A DNA stretch of 64,000 nt, taken from the NCBI RefSeq assembly GCF_019649055.1, contig NW_026570349.1, forward strand, positions 290,976-354,975, read 5' to 3'. This DNA comes from Paramacrobiotus metropolitanus. Taxonomy: Eukaryota; Tardigrada; Eutardigrada; Parachela; Macrobiotidae. Made by a program: the position numbers and the translations under genes. The stretch's first letter is position 1. Each line of letters starts with the position of its first letter. Shown here piece by piece: positions 10,111-20,607 of the stretch. Under the pieces are notes generated by a model that was given only the letters and a program-made list of their open reading frames with translations, was not told the DNA's origin and did no database searches.

Positions 10111-12779
10111 ATGGAAAAGGCGCCTAGCCATGGCAGCAGCCGCAGTTACTTTATTGGAGACATGGTAATCTCCTGCGACCCGTTGGTGTGGGTATTGGAG
10201 AGCAGCGCTTACAAGACGCTCTGTGCTTATTGTTTTCAAGAAAGCCAAGAACTGCGAGCATGTTCGGGATGCCACCTGCATCGCTACTGCAATCCTGTTT
10301 GTCAGGTACGGTAATCAGCAAGTACGGTAGAACTCTTGCTTCTGAGTAATCGAGTAACCTGATAACTGAGCACCCGTAATTGGTGGGGCTCACTAAATAT
10401 TTCTTGTCTCCTACCTAGTTAAAAAGGAAATTTAGAGCTGATTTTATGCAGTACATGCGATTGCCCATAGCGTTTAACTTCGGCAATTTATTAAGAACAG
10501 ATAACCCGATTAACGGGACTAAAGACTATGTTTTTAATGTGCCATAGGGCTCAATTTGATTGTTACACAGGCTGCGGACTGGAAAGCGGAACATAAGCTG
10601 GAATGCGCCATGCTGAAAAAGATCGGCACTGGTACGCGCCCTCGACCAGAGCGCGGTCCACTGGGTGAATCAGCATCGGGCAACTATCCCGTCCCTACGG
10701 ATATGATCGCCAAGCTGGCCAATAAAATCAAGGTTTGTGCTGTGTAAAGATCCTCTTTGAACGAATCCCTGCTTGTTTGCTTATAGTAATGATGGTTTAG
10801 CACTCAAGCTGTTGTTTTCTTCTACTGAACCCTGATGGCAAATTTACTAATTGAAATGTGGTTCAATATATAGCTAGCGTGCTGACAAATTTTGCGAAGA
10901 ATTCTTACTATCTTTTAATCAGATGGTACGATACAGAAAACGGGAAAGATAATCCATGCTTGGTAGTAGTCACTAGTTGGTATTGTTGGGATCCAGGCTC
11001 GTTACAGTGCATGTTTTCTTCAGTTAAATACGATGATGGACATCCCGGGCATGGGTCGGAAATCGACCAAAGATCTTCTGCTCATGCTGCCGGAAAATCC
11101 CATGCAAGCGGAAGTCGAATGGAAGCTACAACCAGCGTAAGCTTTTTTCCTCCATGTATAGACCCGACCTTGTTCAGGTCATTCTGCGCTCGTAGGTTAT
11201 CGGCTATGGAGTCGCGAAATTCCCTGATAGACGAGTTGCCAGCAGCGGAATTTTTGGCGTACTACGGAATGCTCCGCTACAACGTTCTGCCCATTTACGA
11301 TATGCTCGCCGCACCGATCGGCTTAGCCGTGTATCCGCAGGCACCGCCGCGACGAATGACGCCGGTGTGCTGGGACATTAACGTGGTATTACACTACCGC
11401 GGGCGCCGGCTGGTTATACATGCCGTTCAAGACATTCCGCGTTACACAGGGCTTGAAGATGTAGGTACAGTAGGTTGCGTATGTACGTAGCATCCAGCGC
11501 ATCGTAATGCAAACTGTTTAGGTTTAGCAGGCCCGTTTCACACTCGCACTACGTGTTCGATTAACGTTGCATTTTAACCAACGATTTACAAAAAATTGGC
11601 AGTTAACATAGCGGTTTCAGAATACACGCGAAATTTGAATTGACAAGACGTGTGTATATATCAGTATTATTCAGTACAGTAGTTGATTAGTGAAACCGGT
11701 CCAAAACCAAAGGGTGTTCGGTTACAATACGCAGATTCCAACGGGCATAAAATGAGTACTAAAACATTTTGTAATTTTGCAGCTACGATACAACGACACC
11801 CGGGAACCATTCAGTTTACCACGAGCTGAACGTCGCCTCAGATTTGAGAAGCGTTACGATTATGCGTGTACTTGTCGCCGATGCACGGAAGAATATGTAC
11901 GGTAGCTACAAGCAGTTTCTTATTTTTGTGATTGATGCAGTGTGCGGCAAAAGTGTCAATGCTGTTTCCGACCACTGCGACAGAAAATACACTTTGATAC
12001 AAAAGGTTTTCTGAGTGATGCAATTTCGGCTGGTATGGTTGTTTTTAGGATGCGGAGATTAATTCGTTACGTTGTGTAACAGTTGGATGTACGAATCGGA
12101 TTCCCAGCGACAGCCGTGCAAACACAGCCTGCTCAGAATGCGGTGCTATTAACACTGACCGGCTCATGCAGTTCCGCCGTTTCGTGCTCCAGTACGAGGC
12201 CATTGGGCGCTGCCCGAGAAAGCTCCACAAAGACATGCTTATGGCGCTGTGCAAGGAAACGGAAGCTGCCGGCATCCTGCAGCCGGATGCGCATGTCCGT
12301 TTTGTCTCCGGCTGGGAATTGCCGGATCAATATTACGATGAGGGCCGCTTTGAAGAGGGCTGGCAGATGGTGCAGGAATTACTTGTCTGTGCACGGTAAG
12401 GTTCGGTAGTTTCGAATTTTAGAATTTAGGAAAGTCAACAAAGCAGTGAAATATGCTAATCATCTTCAGGAAAATATATCCAAAGTATGCTGCTTTCCGG
12501 GTTCTTCTCCTGATGTCAGCGGGGATGTCGGCCATTACGGCGCTGCATCGGCACGTGCTGAATGGGGCGAACCAGCTGTCGAAACCGGGAAGACAAGAGC
12601 TGGAAACATTAGTCGCGCAAGTTTTCGGTCTCGTGATCGAATATTGTGAGGAAAGCCTGGATATTCTGGCGGTGCTGTTTGGGAAGACGTCCAAGGAGTC
12701 TCAGACCGGCTATGCTGATTTTACGGAGGTGGTGGCAAAAATGCGTTGCATCGAGCATATTCTTCGCGGCAGCAAGTGA
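10111..12779 (+). CDS. SMYD-like SET/MYND protein B (501 aa, degenerate SET)
   Basis: Seven exons: 10111-10305, 10571-10732, 11024-11136, 11196-11460, 11783-11896, 12049-12395, 12470-12779. They join in frame to a TGA. Residues 10-30 are a SET N-terminal strand (SRSYFIGDMV, DPLVWVLE). A MYND zinc finger follows with C38, C41, C51, C54, C60, C64, H73 and C77. A conserved DIPGMGRKS segment comes next. The SET core spans about 158-250, with MTPVC at 211-215 where active SMYDs have Asn-His-Ser-Cys. Tyr248 and post-SET CTCRRC (274-279) are kept. A Cys4 element (GC..RIPSD..AC..CGA) and a helical C-terminal region resembling the TPR-like end of SMYDs complete it. SMYDs methylate lysines in nucleus and cytoplasm; the lost motif suggests this one binds rather than methylates. 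Confidence 0.88.
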
Positions 12780-13460
12780 CGGCTGATAACGTTTCTTTCT
12801 AATAAGTGCAACTTAGCGCTGCTTCTGTTCTTGTTGCGTATTGAGAAATGGTGCTAACGAACTGAGAGTACGTACATTTCTATTGCGTTGTTTTGATTAG
12901 CTAGGTAGTCCGCCGGACGACATTGTTCATGTTCTGTGCGTGACCACTCTCAATTAAAAGAATTATTCTCGTGGCGTTCGTGATATGGGTGGAGCGAAGA
13001 ATATGCCTACCGTTCTACTAACCAAAAATTAACAACACCCGAAAATGTATTAACATACTGTGCGATGGAATTCTTAACAAAAAACGAGCGTTGCTTCCAA
13101 ATTTTAAGAAAATGTACCTAGCAAAATATTGTTTCCTGTGTAAAGTGATGATTTAGACTAAGCACGGTCTTAAAAAGTTTGCGTGATGTACACAAACCAC
13201 TGCGCACGAGCTTGAAAACTTTCACCGGTCATGGCCCCCTTGGACACAGCCGGATGGTGATGTCCTGCGCTTCCCGGCAGTAATTCGGTATAAACAGGGG
13301 CGCGTTGGCCGATGTGGTTTTCACTTTTCATTTAATGCCTCTCCGCGTCCGTCAGTTTCCCAATTTTTCTAAAACACTCGCTTTTCAAGCGCTAGAGCGA
13401 CGATGCTCCGGCCAGTGCCAGAGCCATAACGCAAAACGCGGGGCATTTCGGGTGAAAAGT
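12780..13460. other. Intergenic, nothing recognised
   Basis: Spacer after gene B with no supported feature. Confidence 0.45.
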
Positions 13461-13462
13461 AC

Positions 13463-13791
13463 AGATCCGCGTAGCGCGTCGCATTCCGAGCGACGCCCGT
13501 GCTCTTCAGCCCTGTGACGAATGCGGTGCGCTGCATGCAGATCAGTTTATAGAGTTCCGTTGTTTCGTGGCTCAACTGGAAACCATCACACGCATTTCCC
13601 AGAAGAATTCCAAACGGCTATGGCTATCAACCTGTGCAAAGAAATGGACTCTGCCGGTATCCTGCATTCGGATTCCGGATGCACATATCCGTTTCGTCTG
13701 TAGCTGGGAACTGCCGCGAAAATCTGTCTGATGAGGCCGCTTCAAAGAAGGCTGGAAGATGATCCAGGAAATTATTATTCCTGTGCGGTAG
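13463..13791 (+). pseudogene. SMYD-like exon 6 relic (copy C)
   Basis: An isolated decayed copy of exon 6. The RIPSD, CGA and TPR-like segments are recognisable but scattered over several frames by small indels, and it ends at a donor-like CG|gtaggt. No other exon of this copy is present. It is followed by a block (TTGGCCATAGG, about 13885-13945) and LINE sequence. The same combination recurs near 28.7-29.0 kb. Confidence 0.75.
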
Positions 13792-14149
13792 GTTGATGTG
13801 ATTAAGCTTTCTAGAATTTTCTACAGTCGTAACTTACTGACCGCATGTTGCGCGTTGCAAATTTAATAGTTTTTTTCCCTATATAGATCTTGGCCATAGG
13901 ATGCCATCCGAAGAGGCCAGCCCACTTCGAAGATGCTTTTAAATTTATACGTACGTCCGTGCTCGCAAATAGTACGTACAGTTTTATGGAGATGTTTTAC
14001 CAATGATAACCGAACTAATTTTATTACAGTACGTACTCTATTAAAGTTATTAACGTTTGAAGCCTTTCTAGCATCGGTGTACGCTGTGCGGCCTCTCATT
14101 TCCAGATTTTACGCGCCAGCTGGTGACCGTATGACGCAATCGGCTGTAG

Positions 14150-15083
14150 AGAACTGGCTACCGACGACAAACTGCACGCTACCAGAAGATTGTGTGCGAA
14201 AGTTTCAGTACGTGTGGGATGTACCGATGATTGACAGGGATGTATCAGAACTGATGTTATCAACGGTTGGCAATGAGCGCACAAGAGCCGTTTTGTTGGC
14301 TGCATTTAGCAGAGATTCCGGGGCTTGGCTGAATGCGTTACCGGCGCCTTGTCTTGGAACGTTTTTACGAGACGAAGAAGTCAGAGTTGGAGTGGCATTA
14401 CGTTTTGGATTGCCTGTACGTAGTGACAGCTCATAACTGCGTGGCATGCGGCAAATTAGTGGAAACGAATGGCCATCACGGGCTTTCCTACAATAAATCA
14501 ACGAAAGGGCGATGGGCCAGACATAGAGAAATGAACAGTATTGCCAAAAACTGTTGCGAGAGCGCAGGATACCCTTGTCAACTGGAACCGACGGGCCTAT
14601 CACAAAGTCCGGCGATTCGACCTGACGGCATGACGCTTATTCCAGTCCGTCAGGGAAAGCCTGTTGTATGGGATGTCACAACTTGGTGTACAGTAGCCGA
14701 TTCCCATGTCCACGGAAGTTCGAAAAAGGCAGGAAGTGTGGCTCACCTGGCAGAAAATGAAAAGCGACGGAAATACTCTCCACTGGAAAGTTGACACCTG
14801 TTCTATCCCTTACTCCTTAGTTGTTGCAACGTTTGGTGTTTTCGGCCCAGCTTTAAGTGAATTTGTACATTTTATGGGCCGTAAAACTCGTGAATTAACT
14901 GGAGAAGCGCGTTCTACTTCTTTTATGAAGCAACGTTTTAGTTTGGCTGTCATTAAGGGAAATGCTGCTGCTGTGTTAAGGGATTTGGCCCGGTACATGT
15001 TGCGCGCGAAAACGGATTTCACGCCTCTGTATATAAATCATTTGGCTACAGAATGTCAAAAAGCAACCCAAAAAAGTGTTTGA
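14150..15083 (+). mobile_element. LINE relic: C-terminal zinc/endonuclease-like region of an RT protein
   Basis: Three overlapping open pieces (to 14436, 14333-14794, 14706-15083) form one broken protein region. The order is SGAWLNALPAP, a Cys/His cluster (CVACGKLVETNGHHGLS), RPDGMTLIPV, VVWDVT, then FGVFGPALSEFVHFMGR and QRFSLAVIKGNAAAVL. This arrangement is found at the C-terminus of LINE-like reverse transcriptases; the PD...D signature suggests a restriction-like endonuclease fold. Frameshifts occur near 14410 and 14750. A second, inverted piece of the same family lies at 29156-29546. Confidence 0.65.
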
Positions 15084-15409
15084 AAGTGCGCGAAAGCGAA
15101 TATTCCCGTCAAAGTACACGCTTTTAGTGCTATGTACCGGGCCAAATTCCTTAAGTACGTTGCCTTTTAACCCACGGGCGGATAGAGATTTGGCTGTTTT
15201 TTTAATGTTTAAATTTTAACTGTAAAGTATTGTGCCCGCGCTTGCACTTTCTGTTGTTAGCTGAAGAAATGGCTGTTAACGTTTTCACTACATACCGCAG
15301 TACAAATACAGTACATGCATTCTACTCGTATTTCGATAAGTACTTACAAAGTGCACTTCTGCAGTAAGTACGAGTCCAATGCACTTGCAAAAGTTTGCGG
15401 ATATATCCG

Positions 15410-15419
15410 GTTGCGCAAC
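15410..15419. promoter_or_regulatory. GTTGCGCAAC palindrome upstream of gene D
   Basis: Part of a conserved ATATCCGGTTGCGCAACTGA block about 350 bases before the gene D start, followed by purine-rich AGAGAGAG. TTGCGCAA is the classical C/EBP- and PAR-type bZIP palindrome. The same block lies upstream of copies H and M. Confidence 0.5.
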
Positions 15420-15762
15420 TGATTGACAGAGCAGAGAGAGAGGGAGTAGAGCAGAGAAACACTGAAACAGAGCACGCTTTCGCGATTGCTGATCAGATCG
15501 GTAGTGACAGCGATAAAGCAGGGACGGCGTTTTATACGCGGCGATCACTCTTGCTGTCTTGCACGCACAGAGTCGCCACAGACAGACGTTTGTCTGGAGA
15601 GAGGTCAACGGTACGGAGCAAATCAGTTTCGATATCCATAGTCTAGAAAGTAGAAATCCGTTGCATTTGGCTTTCGTTGCGCTGCATTTTTCATACTGTA
15701 ATTTTAACAGAATATCGCTGTTCGTTGTGCAGTATTAAGCAAATAAAATCCGTGAATTTAAG

Positions 15763-18700
15763 ATGGAGATGAAGGTGGCTAAACTGCCCATGGGCAGGCG
15801 TTCTTTTACGGCTGGAGATGTTGTGATGTGCTGTGAGCCCGTGGTGTGGGTACTGGAGAGTGGCGCCTACAAAACACGCTGTGCTTATTGTCTGCGGCAA
15901 AGCCAGAACCTGGTCACCTGTGCCAGATGCAACCTGCATCGCTACTGCAGCGTCGCTTGTCAGGTAAGGACTCCTTCTGTCTCGGCCACCGACCGCGTTG
16001 ACAAGATTCGGCGTGCGAATTTACCACAACGGTCAGAGCTGAGAGTTCATCATACAGCTGACAGCAATATGATTATAGTCATCAAATTAGAGATGGCAAC
16101 GGCCGGCTAAACGGCTGACCTTTCGGCTGACGGCCGGCTGAAATCCTTAGCCGGCTAACTTAACGCGGCTGGAAGTCCCAGCCGGCTATGGCGGCTGACC
16201 AATTTTTCCAGCCGGGCTTAGCCGGCTATCGCCGGCTAAGCCGTTTAAGCCATTATCAAAATTATTAATAATTTCTGAAAATAAAAACTGCTGCTTGTTA
16301 TGCCGTACTACGTAACTGCAGTCTACGGCGACGAGTATGGGATAAGCAATAACGAGTATTGGATAAGACCAGCTTTTTAACTGGAATTCCTGTATCGGGG
16401 GCGGGTGCGGAAGAAACTGCCGTGGCATCGATCGTAGAACCCGGAGTCGCTGGTGGTTGGATATCGTCTTCTGTGTCGGCAGTACGATAGTTATACCGTG
16501 TAGCGTCTTCCGCGGCATCTTCTGCAATTTCTTGCATCAACGGGGGCCTCCAAAAGGCATACTAATAACTGTTTTGCACTGATCAAGAAAATTAAAACTG
16601 CGTGACAAAACAGCTCATATTGCGTTCAATGCATTTGCTTTCACGCAAACCGTACAGCGACAGCCGCAGACTCACAGTAGCAATCTCAGTATTAGCATTC
16701 TGCATTTGTGATTCGGGAATTCCTGCCCAAGCAGCATGCAGTGCAACTGCAGAATTTACGCAGACTTGAATCGTGCGTCGATGCGGCGAATGCGCCGTGC
16801 GTTTTTTCGAATGCGCCAGTCGCACGACAATGCAGCCGCGCAAGCCGCTTAGCCGAAGCGGCCGCCGGCTAAGCCTCAGCCGGCTGGAATCCTTAGCCGG
16901 CGTAGACAGCCGGCCTGTCGTCGGCTACGGCTCCCAAAAATGCTCAGCCGGCTGGCTAATAGCCGGCTAAGCCGCGGCTTAGCCGGCTTTCAGCCAGCCG
17001 CTGCCATCTCTACATCAAATTACCGATTGGGATTGTTTGTATAGACTGCTGACTTGGAGCTGGAGCATAACCTGGAATGCACACTACTGCAGCAGGCGAC
17101 TGGTATGGAAACTGCGCCAACACCACCGGACAGCAGCGCGGAGTACAGTTTCGACGTGCCTCAAGAGCTCATCGCCAAGTTGGCCAACAAAATCAAGGTA
17201 AATGTGGCATTTTTCGGTTTGGTACACCACCCCAATAGAAGTGTTGCCACAGAGCTCGTGACGTCACGAACCGAAAAAAAAGCCGAACCGTGGCAAAACC
17301 GACAGCGAATTTACCCGAAGCGCCAACAGAAATAATCAACTGCAGCCAATATAGGCATTTTCAACCGGAAATGCGCGGCAGTATGGGTAACTAGGAAATT
17401 TGTTTGTAGCTATAACTTTGGTGCCGCAGAAATCTGTATTTCTACGTTCCCCTTTTGCAAATTATCCCTGTATGCTAATTATTTTGACACAATCTGCTTA
17501 TCAAAACTTTATTTGGTTGGTGAGCAATGGAGGTGCGAACATGGACCCAATAGCGCTGCAGCTTACGGGGAAATCGCTTCCGCTCCACCAGCTCTTGTCA
17601 CGTGATCAAAAGTCACCTGTGGCAACACTTCTATAACGCCCCTGGGTTCCAGTGGTGTGATTTTCTGGCTAACGTGATAGTTGAGATCTAAACGGAAGTG
17701 ATGAAGTGGTTGCGGGGCATCGGTACAATGGCTGCTCAATGTAATTTGCATCTGCTGTGGTCCTTAGTTAAACCAGATGGTGGATGTTCCGGGAATGGGT
17801 CAGAAGTCTGTCAAAGATCTGCTGTCCATTCTGCCAACCAATCCCGATCAAGCGGAAATCGAACGCAGTCTGCTGCCAAAGTAGGTGCTTTTTTCCCACA
17901 TGTATCAGCCATATCTTGCCCGGTTCTGAACGGATCATGCTGTTTACAGAATATCCGCTGGAGAGTCCAAGCATTCCATGTTAATCGATCTACCTGCAGC
18001 CGATGTGTTGACCTATTTTGGAATCCTGCGCTACAACGTTCTGTCTTTGTTCGATGGGCTGTTTAGCCCCAACCCACGGATCGGCTTGGCGCTGTATCCA
18101 CATGGACCGCACTCGATGACGCCGGTGTGCTGGGACATCAATGTGGTGGTGAACTACCAAGCCCGACGTACCGTCATGCATGCCGTGGAAGACATTCCGC
18201 AGTATACCGGACCGTCAGATGTGAGTCCTTAAAGCGTTCTTTGGTTTTAAGAAATTCTCTGGGTTCCTTTAAGCTTCAGAACGTCCATAACTTTGCACGC
18301 TGCAACAATCTATAAGCTGAAAACAAATCGCAGTTTAGCTAATTGTAAGGTGTGCAGGGATAGGCCCTGGTATGGTTAATCATGGTATTATTTTAACAAT
18401 GTAAAACAAAATTTTAACAATGTAACAAAGTATAATGTGATAATTAATAACAATAAGAAATTAATATCAATTTACTTTTTTTAAAAATTTAATTTGAATT
18501 ATTATTATTATTTATTTATTTATAACAATTTAATAATTAATTTATGTTAATATCTGTACTTGCCAATAAGTAGCCATTTTCTAGGTACCAGTGATGACTC
18601 ATCACTATAATGGGCTTATACTATGGTTCATCTTGCAGCTACGACACACTACCATCCTGAAAGTATTCTGCCTGACACGAGCGGAGCGTCGTGCTGCATT

Positions 18701-19755
18701 CGAGCATCACCATGGCTATCCGTGTACTTGTCGACGATGCACGCCGGAATATGTACGTACAAGCCGGTTGATTGATTTCTTGCGTAAATGCCCGTGTTGC
18801 TGGCCCGCTCTACTTAAGAAAGTAGCCAGTACACTACAATTATTTAGCGCAATGAGTAAATTTTATAAAGCGCGTGGCGTGGCGGGCCGCGGTATGCGTA
18901 ACCCATGAATCTGTACTTCTCGCTGTACTTTTGCGCATGAAAATACTAAATCCTCGCGCTTGTACGCTCTTGGTCACTTGACCTTAATTCTCTGCTTTTT
19001 GCCGTAATTTGCGTTATGGATATGCGTCATATGCCCACAGGATGCCGAAATTAATCCGTTACGCTGCGTAATGAAGGGCTGCTCGAACCGAATTCCCAGC
19101 GACAGCCGTGCACAACAGGCTTGCTCGGATTGCGGTGCCATCAACAGTGACCGGTTGCAGAAGTTTCGTGAGTTTTCCGAGCAGCATGAGAAGATCCGGA
19201 CGAGCTACCCGGAGAAGCGCCGCGCGGCCATGGTCTTGCAGCTCTGCCGAGAAATAGACGCCGCGGGCATTCTGCAGCCGGATGCGCATTTCCGCTACGT
19301 GTGCGGCTGGGAATTACCGCAGAAATACTTCGACGAAAATCGCTATGAAGAAGGCTGGAAGATGATCGCGGAAATGATTGTTTGCGTGCGGTAAGTTTTC
19401 CCGTCTTAAGATGGCATATGACGAGTGATCGTAGACACAGATAATCAAAAGTGACGGTTGCAGGAAGATTTACCCAAAGTATGCGGTGTTCCGTGCGCGT
19501 GAACTGAATTTAGCGGGATGGTCGGCCATTGATGCGCTGGAAAAGCGAATGCAGAATATTGGGCCGGTTCCGATGTCTCGATCGGCCATCCTTGAAGTGT
19601 GTGAGCTGGTGAAGAATTATTGTGGAGAAGCGAAGGATATTTTAGCGAAGCTGTTTGGCACGCAGTGCTACGGCGCCCAGAAATTCCTAGCCACTTGTGG
19701 GCATGTATATATGAAAGCGTTCCGCATTCAGCAGGCTCTGTACAGCCGTAAATAA
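15763..19755 (+). CDS. SMYD-like SET/MYND protein D (497 aa, degenerate SET)
   Basis: Exons 15763-15963, 17045-17197, 17768-17880, 17950-18220, 18639-18752, 19041-19390, 19464-19755; in frame to a TAA. The MYND finger is complete (CAYC...CARC...YCSVAC then H and C in exon 2). The N-terminal SET loop reads MGRRSFTAGD. The SET core has SMTPVCWDINV in place of the catalytic Asn-His. The residue after SET that is Tyr in most copies is His here (LRHTT), a second sign of lost catalysis. Post-SET CTCRRC and the Cys4 element are intact. Intron 1 holds a hAT MITE. Sister of pseudogene H (segmental duplication), with M and B in the same subgroup. Confidence 0.87.
16080..17020. mobile_element. hAT-type MITE in intron 1 of gene D
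   Basis: Element 16088-17012 (925 bp) begins TAGAGATGGCA and ends with its inverted copy TGCCATCTCTA. It is flanked by perfect 8-bp target duplications CATCAAAT (16080-16087 and 17013-17020). An 8-bp duplication and TAGAG/TGGC ends are the hAT signature. The subterminal 170 bases on each side are packed with AGCCGGCTAA-type repeats in both orientations, likely transposase sites. Internal reading frames are short and not clearly transposase. Pseudogene H, the sister copy, lacks it, so it inserted after the duplication. Confidence 0.9.
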
Positions 19756-20607
19756 TGTTCTTGATGTTGTCCAGTGTGTTTCTTGTTACATTTCTCCTGG
19801 CGGTCTTTTTAGCATCATTATTGTTTTTGTACAGGCCGGTAATTGATTTGAGAACCGAGGAATCGTTCCCGAGTACGTTATTGAATTCCGTGCTACGAGA
19901 TTGCTTAATGTTTTGCCAGAGCGGGCTTCATTTCTGCCCACCTGGCTTGTTTTCGCTGTTGTGCTTTACTGTTTCTGAGGACCTCCGTCCCCGCTTTTTG
20001 TGTATTTCTGACCGGATCATGTGGCACAGTTGCACTGGCTGCAGAGTCCGCTTGTTTCGGTTGATTGGCTTCGACCTTTTGGGTGTGGCGGCAACATCGA
20101 CAATTATAAATTGCTGTTTCCGGGTTGTTCAATCCAGGATGTTGTGTAATTTCTCTACTTTGTGTTGACCACCGTACATGGGGACTTATCTGCCATGTAC
20201 TGTGGATATTATTTTGCTAGATCTGGAAAATATTTTTTCTTCATCGTTTCAAATATTTTTACGAAGATTGCCGTAAACTACGAATTGTTGATTTAGACTA
20301 TGTAACATTTAAATCAATAGATGCAGCGTGGACGAGCTTGTGCCACGCTGCCAAGTGCCAACCCATGGTGGCCGACATGGTACACCAGCGTAGCCTCGGC
20401 GAACTCCCGTTGGCTACAGTTCCTTACCACTAAGCCTTTCGGGCACCAGTCATTTCTTGCAGTTGCAGATAGCGGATAGCGTATTGTAATTTTGGAAGTA
20501 GTACTAGATTTTGTGGTTAAACTACTATACACTTTCTCACTTATATCCCAAGTTAACGTGATTTTCCGTTTGATGATAAAATTACCTTGAGCGTCTTCTT
20601 TCCCGCA
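19756..20607. other. Spacer D-E, duplicated at 33936-34841
   Basis: No gene is supported. The sequence aligns with the spacer after pseudogene H (shared text such as CCAGTGTGTTTCTTGTTACA and CCATGGTGGCCGACATGGTA), marking it as part of the segmental duplication. ORFs here are not conserved as protein. Confidence 0.6.

Noticed and set aside
19755-20168. 137-codon hydrophobic frame after gene D
   Set aside because: The duplicate spacer after H does not keep the frame, so it is noncoding.
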